Part shown: in pieces, positions 44,473 through 52,485 of the stretch
Position numbering within the stretch: position 1 is the first letter of the stretch
Layout: every line of letters begins with the position of its first letter
NCBI RefSeq assembly: GCF_031453675.1
Contig: NZ_JAVIZX010000001.1
Coordinates: 2,502,001 to 2,566,000 of the forward strand
Origin: Paracidovorax wautersii
Lineage (GTDB): Bacteria > Pseudomonadota > Gammaproteobacteria > Burkholderiales > Burkholderiaceae_C
Reading direction: 5' to 3'
DNA length: 64,000 nucleotides
Translations under genes and position numbers: made by a program
The notes under the pieces: model-generated
Databases searched by the model: none
Seen by the model: the letters and a program-made list of their open reading frames with translations, nothing else
What the model was told of the DNA's origin: nothing

Positions 44473-45944
44473 AGAGACTCCACGAACTTGACCAGCGCAT
44501 CGCGCTCGGCCTGGTCCATTTTCAGCACATTCTGCTTGGCGCCCTCGGCCTCGCCGCCATGCCACAGCACAGCCTCCAGCACGCCGCGGGCGCGGCCGTC
44601 GTGCAGCAGGCGGGTGTGGCCGTTCACGTCCTTGATGAGGCCGGTGCCCCACAGCGGCGGGGTCTTCCACTGCCGTCCGCTGGCGGCGAAGTCGGGGCGG
44701 TTGTCGGCCAGCGCCTCGCCCATGTCGTGCAGCAGCATGTCGGTATAGGGCCAGATGCGCTGGCCGTGCAGGGCCTTGCTGGTCAGGCGCGGGAACACGC
44801 CCTCATTGGGCCCGCTCTTGGTCACGTAGCTCGGCCGGTGGCAGGTGGCGCACTGGGCCTGGGCGAACAGCGCCTGGCCGCGCAGCACCTGCGCATCGTT
44901 GGTGTTGCGGCGGGCCGGCGGGGCCAGCGTGGCCTGGTAGAACACCACGTCGTCGAAGGTCTTGTCGTCGATCTCCACGCCGGGCTGGCCCTTGGTGCCG
45001 GCGCTCTTGCCGCTGGGCGCGGCGAGGCAGTCCTTCTGTGCGGGGGTACAGGTCTCGGCAGGGAAGTGGCGCGAGGTGATGCCCATGTCGCCCTGGAAGG
45101 CGCCGCCGGTCTGGTGGGCGATGGTGGCCACGTTGCCTTTCCAGCCGAAGCGGCCGATCAGCATCTTGCCGGACGGCGCGTCCCACACGCGGTTGGGCAC
45201 GCCGCGGATGAGGCCGCCGGCCCGGGCCTGGTCCGCCGCATTGGCGAGGATGTCCGCTTCGTCGATGGCCTCCAGCAGACCCACACCGATGATCTGCGGC
45301 GCGATGCGCGGACTGACCATCACGTCCTTGTGCATCGGTCCGTAGCCCAGGTCGGCAAAGCCGTAGTGGGGCTTCAGCAGGCTGTAGGGGGTGCCGTCGG
45401 CGAACCGGCCATTGAGGGTCTCGTAGCGCAGCGTCACGCGGCCTTCGGGCTTGACCCCGGTGATGGCCGCGTTGTTGAACTGGTCGCCATACACCGGGTC
45501 GTGCTTGGGCCCGCCGTGTGCGTCGGCACCGGGAATCGACAGGCGCATGAGCAGCGCCACCGTCGGGTCCCGGGTCTCGCCCAGGCGGTTGAAGATCTCC
45601 GGCGGCTCGCCGCGGCCGTCCTGCACGTGGCAGCCGCCGCAGGAGCGCGCGATGAAGTGCGGTCCGAGCCCGTCGCGCGCCTTGGTGGAGGCCGGTGCCT
45701 CCACCCAGTTGCGGCGGAAGAACGAGTTGCCGATCACGAAGCGCGTGCGCTCCGGATCCTCCAGGTTCGCGGCAGGGAACGAAAAGGCGTTGCGGCCCGT
45801 GGCGTACACGGTGGTGTCGCCACCGGTCTTCTCGCCCAGCGGATCCGCATCCGTGGCCGCCGTGAGCCCGCCCATAGTGAATACGCCGGCACTGGCTAAG
45901 AACAAGCGCCAAGCTTGGCGACGGTAGGGGGCAGGTGAAAGCAT
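44469..45944 (-). CDS. Di-heme oxidoreductase family protein (DUF1111)
   Basis: 491 residues with an N-terminal export signal (LFLASAGVFTMGGLTAATD) and two c-type heme sites, CGGCH (102-106) and CATCH (365-369). This is the DUF1111 'thiol oxidoreductase' family, periplasmic and related to cytochrome-c peroxidases. In imelysin operons it may reduce or oxidise iron during uptake; this is inference. It is co-transcribed with imelysin genes on both sides. Length is normal. Confidence 0.88.
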   Translation of the reverse strand: MLSPAPYRRQAWRLFLASAGVFTMGGLTAATDADPLGEKTGGDTTVYATGRNAFSFPAANLEDPERTRFVIGNSFFRRNWVEAPASTKARDGLGPHFIARSCGGCHVQDGRGEPPEIFNRLGETRDPTVALLMRLSIPGADAHGGPKHDPVYGDQFNNAAITGVKPEGRVTLRYETLNGRFADGTPYSLLKPHYGFADLGYGPMHKDVMVSPRIAPQIIGVGLLEAIDEADILANAADQARAGGLIRGVPNRVWDAPSGKMLIGRFGWKGNVATIAHQTGGAFQGDMGITSRHFPAETCTPAQKDCLAAPSGKSAGTKGQPGVEIDDKTFDDVVFYQATLAPPARRNTNDAQVLRGQALFAQAQCATCHRPSYVTKSGPNEGVFPRLTSKALHGQRIWPYTDMLLHDMGEALADNRPDFAASGRQWKTPPLWGTGLIKDVNGHTRLLHDGRARGVLEAVLWHGGEAEGAKQNVLKMDQAERDALVKFVESL

Positions 45945-45984
45945 GTCGATGTGACGGCGCCTAAGTCAGGTCACCGCGAATGGG

Positions 45985-46112
45985 GAGGGCGCGGCCGCGC
46001 CAGTGGCCGCCGCGCAAGGGCCGCCCCGCCGCGCTGGCGGCGTCCCCCTTCCCGCATCGCGCAGCGGTGCGAGAGAAGGGGGAAGCGGCGCAGCCGCTCA
46101 GGGGGTTGTCGC
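45985..46112. repeat. GC-rich hairpin repeat between imelysin and di-heme genes
   Basis: Complex inverted repeats: GGCCGCCGCGC...GCGGCG-type arms and CCCCCTTC...GAAGGGGG arms around GCGCAGCGGTGCG. This looks like a second class of family-wide intergenic hairpin. It lies inside the operon, just after the first imelysin gene, where it could attenuate transcription or protect the upstream mRNA. Confidence 0.5.
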
Positions 46113-46116
46113 ATGT

Positions 46117-47322
46117 TCAGGGCTGCACCAGCGTCAGCTTGGTGATGCCGATGGCGTTGGCGGCCTCGACCAGGTCCTTGCTTTGCTGCGTCAGGCTGTC
46201 GATGGTCTTCTGGATGCGCAGGCGGCCGGGAGCATCGTTGCCGCCGATGATCTCACGGTCGAAGGGGGCCTGGATGCCTTCCGCAGCCTGCACCGAGGCG
46301 GCAATCTGTTTGGAGGTCTTGTCCGCCAGCGCCGCATCCTTGGCGACGACGAGGTCGCGCAGCGAGGCACCCTTGACGACGCTGCCATCGGCGCGCTTGT
46401 ACTCGCCCAGCCACACGTTCTGGATGCCCTGGGCATTGGTGACCGCGTCGCGGTGGGTGTTGTCCGAGAAGCACGAATGCTCGTCTTCCTGGTCCTGGCT
46501 GTTCAGCGCCACCTCCAGCCGCTCGCCGGCCAGTTCGCCGCGCGACAGCGAACCCAGGCCCACCAGCATCTTGCGCACCGACTCCTGACCACCCTTGACG
46601 AACTGGGCGCGGTAGTTGTTCTTGGCCTTCGGATCCCAGGCCTTCACCAGGAAGGTCAGGTCGTCGATGAGCAGCTCGGTCACCACGTTCAGGTACTGGC
46701 GGCGGCGGTCGGCGTTCTTGGCCTTGCCGTCCACGAAGTCCTCGAAATTGCGATCGCCCGGGCCGGTCTCGGACAGGTCCTGGCCCCACAGGAAGAACTC
46801 GATGGCATGCCAGCCCGTGGCGATGTTCTCCTCGCCGCCGCGCTCGTTCTGCGCGGCCAGGGCCTTCTTGGTGATGGCGAACTTGCGGTTGTTGATCAGG
46901 CCTGAATCGGGCTTGCCTTCCACGCTGTCCACATACGACTCATCCATCGGCCAGGCATTGAGCTGGCCTTCGGGGCCGTTGTCGTCGTCGATCGGGCCGC
47001 CATAGAACCGGAAGGCTTCGGTCTGGCCGTAGAACTCGCGGGCGGCCAGCCAAGTCTTGCGGGCTTCGGCCAGCGTCTCCGCCGACGGCTTGGCGGTGAA
47101 CGCCTTGATCGCGGTCTGCATGGCCTTGGCGCTGTTCAGTGTGTCGAGGTAGTTGGCATGCACCAGCGTGGCGTAGTGCGTGGCCACGGCGTTGGCCGTG
47201 ACCGGCTGCTGGGCGGTCGTGGCCGCCGCCTGGGGAGCCTGCTGCGCCAGCGCCATCGGGCCCAGCGTGCACGTGGCCAGCACGGCGGCGATGGCGGTGG
47301 TCTTGAAGAGGTGGCTTGTCAT
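46117..47322 (-). CDS. Imelysin family protein (IrpA-like, M75)
   Basis: 401 residues: signal peptide (AIAAVLATCTLGPMALAQ) and a full imelysin domain with the conserved GxHxxE site, GWHAIEFFLWG (170-180), plus EFYGQTEAFRFYGGPID. Family members are iron-regulated and thought to bind iron or haem-related ligands at the cell surface or periplasm. It has a strong AGGAGA ribosome site and follows a Fur-like box, making it the first gene of the operon imelysin, di-heme oxidoreductase, imelysin-like, DUF1513. Confidence 0.92.
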   Translation of the reverse strand: MTSHLFKTTAIAAVLATCTLGPMALAQQAPQAAATTAQQPVTANAVATHYATLVHANYLDTLNSAKAMQTAIKAFTAKPSAETLAEARKTWLAAREFYGQTEAFRFYGGPIDDDNGPEGQLNAWPMDESYVDSVEGKPDSGLINNRKFAITKKALAAQNERGGEENIATGWHAIEFFLWGQDLSETGPGDRNFEDFVDGKAKNADRRRQYLNVVTELLIDDLTFLVKAWDPKAKNNYRAQFVKGGQESVRKMLVGLGSLSRGELAGERLEVALNSQDQEDEHSCFSDNTHRDAVTNAQGIQNVWLGEYKRADGSVVKGASLRDLVVAKDAALADKTSKQIAASVQAAEGIQAPFDREIIGGNDAPGRLRIQKTIDSLTQQSKDLVEAANAIGITKLTLVQP

Positions 47323-47499
47323 GCAATGTCTCCTGGAACGAAAGGTGGCGGTGGCGGGCCCGTAGCGCATGTGCTGCCGCGGGCAGCGGCATGCCGATGC
47401 CACGCGTTGCGTGGAACGGGAGGGGCCGGGAGGGGAGGGCGAACCTGACGCTGGGTGGTGCGCGCGGGGCTGCACTGCCGGTCGGTTCATGGCGCGGGT

Positions 47500-47528
47500 G
47501 ATTATATGAATGCGATTTATTTGCATCT
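47500..47528 (-). promoter_or_regulatory. Fur-like box overlapping the imelysin operon promoter
   Basis: An imperfect inverted repeat, AATGCGATTTATTTGCATC (47509-47527), resembles betaproteobacterial Fur sites of the ATGCGA...TCGCAT type with one mismatch. On the minus strand it is followed directly by TATAAT (47506-47501), a good -10. Iron-repressed expression of the imelysin operon is the natural reading. Confidence 0.55.
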
Positions 47529-47581
47529 TTCAATCTCTGTCGCCGTGCAAGGGATAGCGCGGCAGCGGGGTGTCTTGCGGA

Positions 47582-47610
47582 TGTCACGGAAGCTTCACGC
47601 CGACGTCATC
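47582..47610 (+). promoter_or_regulatory. Candidate Pho box array ahead of phoX
   Basis: Three similar heptamers at exact 11-base spacing: TGTCACG (47582), CTTCACG (47593) and CGTCATC (47604). PhoB sites are 11-bp direct repeats of CTGTCAT-like units, so this fits phosphate-starvation control of the downstream phosphatase gene. Individual matches are loose. Confidence 0.45.
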
Positions 47611-47664
47611 GGCGGTTTCTACGCTCCCGTGGTTTGCACAACCTACCCACCCACGAGGACTTCC

Positions 47665-49901
47665 ATGATCGATCCCGATGACATCGGCTACAACTCCACC
47701 AGCAACCCGTCGTTCTCGACCCTGGTGGAGGAGCGGCTGAGCCGCCGCAACCTGCTGCGGCGCAGCGCTGCCACGGCGGGCGGTGCGATGCTGGGCAGCA
47801 TGTCCCTGGCGGCTTGCGGTGGCGGCAGCGATGACCCGGTGGCTGCCCCAGCACCGGCTCCGGCCCCCGCGCCTGCACCGGCGCCCGCCCCCGCTCCAGC
47901 GCCGGCCGGCGTCAAGCTGAGCTTCAACCCGGTGGCCAAGAGCCTGGCGGACGCCGTGATCGTCCCCCCGCCGGCTACACCGCCAGCGTGCTGTACCGCC
48001 TGGGCGATCCGATCGCCGCGGGCGTGGCCGCCTACAAGAACGACGGTACGGACGATCCGGCCACCTACGACCGCCGCGCCGGCGACCACCACGACGGCAT
48101 GACCTGGTTCGGTGTCGGCACCAACGGCGCCTGGGATGCCAAGGCCGGAAACCGCGGCCTGCTGGTGATGAACCACGAGTCCCTGACCCCCGTGTTCCTG
48201 CACCCCGCCGGCCGCACGGTGGTGGGCGGCGTTCGCACGGTGGCCAGCGAAGTGCGCCGCGAGTTCTTCCTGCACGGCGTGAGCGTGATCGAGACGAACA
48301 AGGGCGCCGACGGCAAGTGGACCTACAAGCAGGACTCCACCTTCAACCGCCGCGTGCACACGCTGACGCCGATGGAGCTGTCCGGCCCCGTGCGCGGCAC
48401 GGACTACGTCAAGACCCGCTACTCCCCCGCCGGCACGGGCACGCGCGGCACGGTCAACAACTGCGCCAACGGCACCACGCCCTGGGGCACCTACCTCACC
48501 TGCGAAGAGAACTGGTACGGGTACTTCTCGCGCACGCCGGCCACCGACGACGCCCGGCGCACCGCCAAGGAACTGGCCGCCATCAAGCGCTACGGCGTGG
48601 GTCCGCAGGCCTTCTACGGTCTGTGGGGCACGACGCAGGGCGCTGCTGATTCGACCGAGCAGGACACCTTCGACCGGTGGAACCTCGATGTCACCGGCGC
48701 CACGGCGGTGAACGACTACCGCAACGCCCACAACACCTACGGCTGGGTGGTGGAGATCGACCCCTTCAGTCCCACCAGCACGCCGCGCAAGCGCACGGCC
48801 CTGGGCCGCTGCGGCCACGAAGGCGCCTGCTTGGGCACGGTGGAAGCCGGCAAGCCGCTGGTCTGGTACATGGGCGACGACGCCCGCAACGAGTACATCT
48901 ACAAGTTCGTCTCCAACCGCAATTGGGACCCGGCCGACGCCACGGGCGGCCTGGCCGCCGGCGACAAGTACATGGACGACGGCAAGCTGTACGTGGCCAA
49001 GTTCAACGCCGATGGCACGGGCGAGTGGGTGGAGCTGGCCTTCGGCAAGAACGGCATCACGGCCTCGGCGGCCAACTACGCCTTCGCCGACCAGGCCGAC
49101 GTGCTGATCCATGCACGTCTGGCGGCCGATGTGGTGGGCGCGACCAAGATGGACCGCCCCGAGTGGACGGCCGTCAACCCGAAGACGGGCGAGGTGTACG
49201 TGACCCTCACCAACACCAATGCCGCTTCGCGCCCCATCGACAAGACCGATGCCGCCAACCCGCGCTTCTACAACGACCCCAAGGGCGCGACGGCGCAGAT
49301 CGGCAACCCCAACGGCCACATCGTGCGCTTCGCGGACAGCGGCGGCAACGCCGGCACCACGCTGGCCTGGGACGTGTACCTGTTCGGCGCACGCTCCACG
49401 GCGTCGGCGAACATCAACATCTCGGGTCTCAGCGCCGACAACGACTTCTCCAGCCCCGACGGCCTGTGGTTCAGCCACGCCACGCCGGGCCTGGCATGGC
49501 TGGAAACCGATGACGGCGCCTATACCGACGTGACCAACTGCATGCTGCTGGCCGCGGTGCCGGGCAAGGTGGGCGACGGTGCCAAGCAGACCATCACCAA
49601 CGTGAGCGGAGCCACGAGCCGCACGCAGGACACCATCGTCGGTGCCAAGCCGGGCGAGAAGGACACGCAGCTGCAGCGCTTCCTGGTGGGCCCCAAGGGT
49701 TGCGAGATCACCGGCATCGCCGAATCGGGCGACGGGCGGGCGGTGTTCGTCAACATCCAGCATCCCGGTGAAGACACCAAGGACGCGGACATCGGCGACG
49801 CCACCAAGTACCAGAGCCACTGGCCCGACGGCGGCACCTCGCGCCCCCGCTCGGCCACGGTGGTGATCACGCGCAACGACGGCGGCCTGGTCGGCGTCTG
49901 A
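47665..49901 (+). pseudogene. phoX: PhoX-type (DUF839) phosphatase, frameshifted
   Basis: Would be a Tat-exported, Ca/Fe-dependent alkaline phosphatase. The first frame gives the N-terminus with SRRNLLRRSA twin-Arg signal, a lipobox-like LAACGGG and an Ala/Pro repeat linker, and reads to ADAVIVPP. The second frame then carries the whole catalytic domain from GYTASVLYRLGDPIAAG to the stop. The total length is not a whole number of codons (two bases over). The break lies in CCCCCCGCCGG at 47964-47974. Catalytic-domain sequence looks well kept (WGTYLTCEENWYGYF, FSSPDGLWF), so the shift is recent, a sequencing error or phase-variable. Good GAGGA ribosome site. Confidence 0.75.
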
Positions 49902-49920
49902 GTTCCAGCGCGCAGCAAAA

Positions 49921-49949
49921 AGGGCGGCCCCGTGGCCGCCCTTTTTTTC
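49921..49949 (+). terminator. Rho-independent terminator after phoX
   Basis: A 9-bp perfect GC stem (AGGGCGGCC/GGCCGCCCT), 4-base loop and a run of seven T. It is flanked by A's on the other side, so it may serve the convergent BPSS1780 gene too. Confidence 0.9.
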
Positions 49950-49999
49950 TTGTCTTGTGGTTGCCGCTGCTGTGCGCGGCCCCGGATCAACCCGGCCGT

Positions 50000-50818
50000 T
50001 CAGTCCAGGCGGACGTCTTCCGCAGGTTCGGGCGTCGCCGGTTCAGGCGCTTCGAAGCTGTCGCGGAAGGTGAACACGACCGAGGTGAAGAACATGCCGG
50101 CCAGCATCAGCGCCGTGGCCACCAGAATGCCGCTGCTGGCCACGGTGCCCAGCCCGACCAGCGTCAGCAAGGTCATGAGCACGCTCACGACGATGCCCGC
50201 GCCGAGGAACACCCCCATCCAGGAAAGCCCGTACACCGTGAACGCGCCGAAGTTGCGCAGGCAGGCCACGATGCTGAAGAACAGCGCCTTCACCGGCGGG
50301 ATGTTGTGCCAGTGCACCAGCCCGGGTGCGTGCCAGAACAGCAGCGACAGCGGCAGGTACAGCGCCAGCGACAGCCACATGGCGGCCTGGAATTCCCCGC
50401 TCTGCGCGAGTTCGGGCGTCAGGGGCGCGCCGCCCAGGTAGACCCGGGCGAACTGACCGCCGTCCACCAGGGCCGACAGCCCCATCACGGCCAGAAAGCC
50501 CACGGCGTACAGGGCGCCCAGCGTCAGCATGGCGCGCAGCCGCTGCTGGCCGGTGCGGAACGCCACCAGCAGCAGGGCGGGCGTGGGGAAGCGGCCGAGC
50601 GTCGTCTCCGCGGCCGCGACCATCATGGCCAGGGTGGCCGACGGCAGCAGCGCCAGCGCGACGGCCGGGCCGACGAGCGGCAGCATGGAGGCCAGCGACA
50701 TGGCCGTCATGGTCATGAAGAACAGCGCCGCCAGGGCCAGCGGCTGGCGCCAGAAGGCGCGGATGCCGAGGCGAACCCATTCCAGACCCGTGCGAGCGGG
50801 GACGATGTGCAGTTTCAT
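50000..50818 (-). CDS. BPSS1780-family membrane protein
   Basis: 272 residues, start MKLHIVPARTGLEWVRLGIRAFWRQP, quoted here as MKLHIVPARTGLEWV and IRAFWRQP, typical of the betaproteobacterial BPSS1780 family. Six or so hydrophobic segments follow (LALAALFFMTMTAMSLASML, ALYAVGFLAVMGLSALV, LSLALYLPLSLLFW, the VVSVLMTLLTLVGLG region), with an acidic C-terminal tail. The function of the family is unknown. In Burkholderiales it is regularly found beside thrB, as here. Confidence 0.85.
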   Translation of the reverse strand: MKLHIVPARTGLEWVRLGIRAFWRQPLALAALFFMTMTAMSLASMLPLVGPAVALALLPSATLAMMVAAAETTLGRFPTPALLLVAFRTGQQRLRAMLTLGALYAVGFLAVMGLSALVDGGQFARVYLGGAPLTPELAQSGEFQAAMWLSLALYLPLSLLFWHAPGLVHWHNIPPVKALFFSIVACLRNFGAFTVYGLSWMGVFLGAGIVVSVLMTLLTLVGLGTVASSGILVATALMLAGMFFTSVVFTFRDSFEAPEPATPEPAEDVRLD

Positions 50819-50929
50819 GAGGTGGTGGTCGTGAAGCGCATCCCTGCCGGGCGCAGGGACGGTGCGTGGTCGGTGAATTTACCGCAGTGGCCGGAGAGCG
50901 CCGTGGCACGGGGCCTTTGGGCGGAGCTC

Positions 50930-50980
50930 AGAACGTGTTCGCGATCTCGCGCGGCCACTGGAAGATCGTGACCACGTTCT
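50930..50980. repeat. Short palindrome behind thrB, related to the MITE-like ends
   Basis: AGAACGTGTTCGCGATCTCG and its imperfect inverse AAGATCGTGACCACGTTCT are separated by a 12-base loop. The outer sequence matches the termini of the ~270 bp element at 60377. The right end overlaps the thrB stop codon, so in the thrB transcript it forms a ~19-bp hairpin that may end transcription. Confidence 0.65.
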
Positions 50981-51930
50981 CAGGCGTGGACCGGATGGGC
51001 CAGCCGCTGGCGCAGCACGCGCTCGAAGTGCGTCGGGTCGTGCGGGGTGAGCATGGCGGCTTCGCGCGGCAGGTGGAAGTCCCACAGGCGGGAGATCCAG
51101 AAGCGCAGCGCTCCGGCCCGCAGCATGGCCGGCAGCAGCGCACGCTCGTCTGCAGAGAGCGGGCGCACGGCCTGGTAGGCCTGCAGCAGCGCTGTGGCGC
51201 GTGCGGCATCGTGGGCGCCGGTGGCCAGATCGATGCACCAGTCGTTCAGGCACACGGCCAGGTCGAACAGCCAGGTGTCGACCCCGGCGAAGTAGAAGTC
51301 GAAGAAGCCGGTGAGCTCCTCGCCGTCGAACATGGCGTTGTCGCGGAACAGGTCGGCATGGACGGGACCGCGCGGCAGGGCCGCATAGGCGGACGAGGCT
51401 GCGACATGGTTCTGGTAGGCCAGTTCGGATTGCAGCAAGGCGGCCTGGCCCGCGTCCAGGTGCGGCAGCACCACGGGCACGGTCTCGTTCCACCACGCCA
51501 GGCCGCGCAGGTTGGGCTGCCGGCGGTCGAAGTCGCGGCCGGCGAGGTGCATGCGCGCGAGCAGGGTGCCGAGGGCCGCGCAGTGCACGGGCTGGGGCGC
51601 CAGCTGGCTCTTGCCGCGCAGCTTGTTGACCACGGCGGCGGGTTTGCCGGCCACGGTGTGCAGGATGTCGCCGTCCTGGTCCGCTTGCGGGTCGGGCACG
51701 GGAATGCCGGCGTGCGCCAGGTGCTTCATGAGGTGCAGGTAGAACGGCAGCTGGGCGGCGGACAGGCGCTCGAACAGGGTCAGCACGTACTCGCCCTGGT
51801 CGGTGGTGGCGAAGTAGTTGGTGTTCTCGATGCCGCCCTCGATGCCGCGCAGGTCGGTCAGGGTGCCCAGCTGCAGGCGGCGCAGCAGATCGCTGGCCTC
51901 GGTGGGAGAGACTTCGGTGAAAACGGCCAT
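50980..51930 (-). CDS. thrB: Homoserine kinase (type II, APH fold)
   Basis: Phosphorylates homoserine in threonine synthesis. The 316 residues show the choline-kinase/APH-like fold of the proteobacterial ThrB type [22 protein letters not shown] for nucleotide binding, the catalytic loop [13 protein letters not shown], and [18 protein letters not shown] for metal binding. Length is normal. It lies between BPSS1780 and the DUF2782/polA pair, a conserved neighbourhood. Its stop codon is part of a MITE-end-like palindrome. Confidence 0.94.
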   Translation of the reverse strand: MAVFTEVSPTEASDLLRRLQLGTLTDLRGIEGGIENTNYFATTDQGEYVLTLFERLSAAQLPFYLHLMKHLAHAGIPVPDPQADQDGDILHTVAGKPAAVVNKLRGKSQLAPQPVHCAALGTLLARMHLAGRDFDRRQPNLRGLAWWNETVPVVLPHLDAGQAALLQSELAYQNHVAASSAYAALPRGPVHADLFRDNAMFDGEELTGFFDFYFAGVDTWLFDLAVCLNDWCIDLATGAHDAARATALLQAYQAVRPLSADERALLPAMLRAGALRFWISRLWDFHLPREAAMLTPHDPTHFERVLRQRLAHPVHA

Positions 51931-52041
51931 CGATCGATCGGTCAGCGGAAAACGGTCAGCGCGACGCAGTGCGCGGGCGGGGAGGCGGAAGAAGCAGAAG
52001 AGGACGGGCGCAGCGGGCGGCCCGCTGTGGCCGTGGCCCGG

Positions 52042-52401
52042 TCAGAAGCGGCCGACGTTCCAGACGCGCGGGCCGGTCACCGTCTCGGCGCCGCTGCGGC
52101 TGCCGGCACGCGAGCGGACGCCGTCGGACGACTGCACCTCGTACTCGGGCATGGTGCCCACCTTGGGCTGCACGGTGATGGAACGGGTCTGGCCGCCCAC
52201 GCGCAGTTCGTTCACGCGGCTGCCTTCGTCCTCCACCTGGATGCGCTCCACGCGTTGGTTCTGGCGGTCACCGCGTTGCTCCTGTTCCAGGAGCGCCTGG
52301 CGCTCGCCAGTATTGGGCTGGGAGCTGTTTTGGCTGGCAGTCTGGGCCAGAGCCGGGCCGGAAGCCAGGGCCAGAAGGAGGAGGGTGTGGGCGGCGCGCA
52401 T
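52042..52401 (-). CDS. DUF2782-like small exported protein
   Basis: 119 residues: signal peptide (MRAAHTLLLLALASGPALAQ) and a short beta-rich domain with VERIQVEDEGSRVNELRVGG and RSITVQPKVGTMPEYEV, the DUF2782 pattern. It is found between thrB and polA in Burkholderiales. Function unknown. It is divergent from polA with about 85 bases between the starts. A much longer frame on this strand is a shadow of polA. Confidence 0.75.
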   Translation of the reverse strand: MRAAHTLLLLALASGPALAQTASQNSSQPNTGERQALLEQEQRGDRQNQRVERIQVEDEGSRVNELRVGGQTRSITVQPKVGTMPEYEVQSSDGVRSRAGSRSGAETVTGPRVWNVGRF

Positions 52402-52485
52402 GGCGGGATTGTAGGCTGCGTCTGCCCCGCCCAGCCGTAGGACGCCGCACGGCTGGCATGAAAGCCGGAGTGCACAATCCACGGC

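Noticed and set aside
47688-49820. 710-codon frame opposite phoX
   Set aside because: Shadow frame rich in Gly, Ala, Val, His and Arg with no motif, opposite a clear DUF839 domain.
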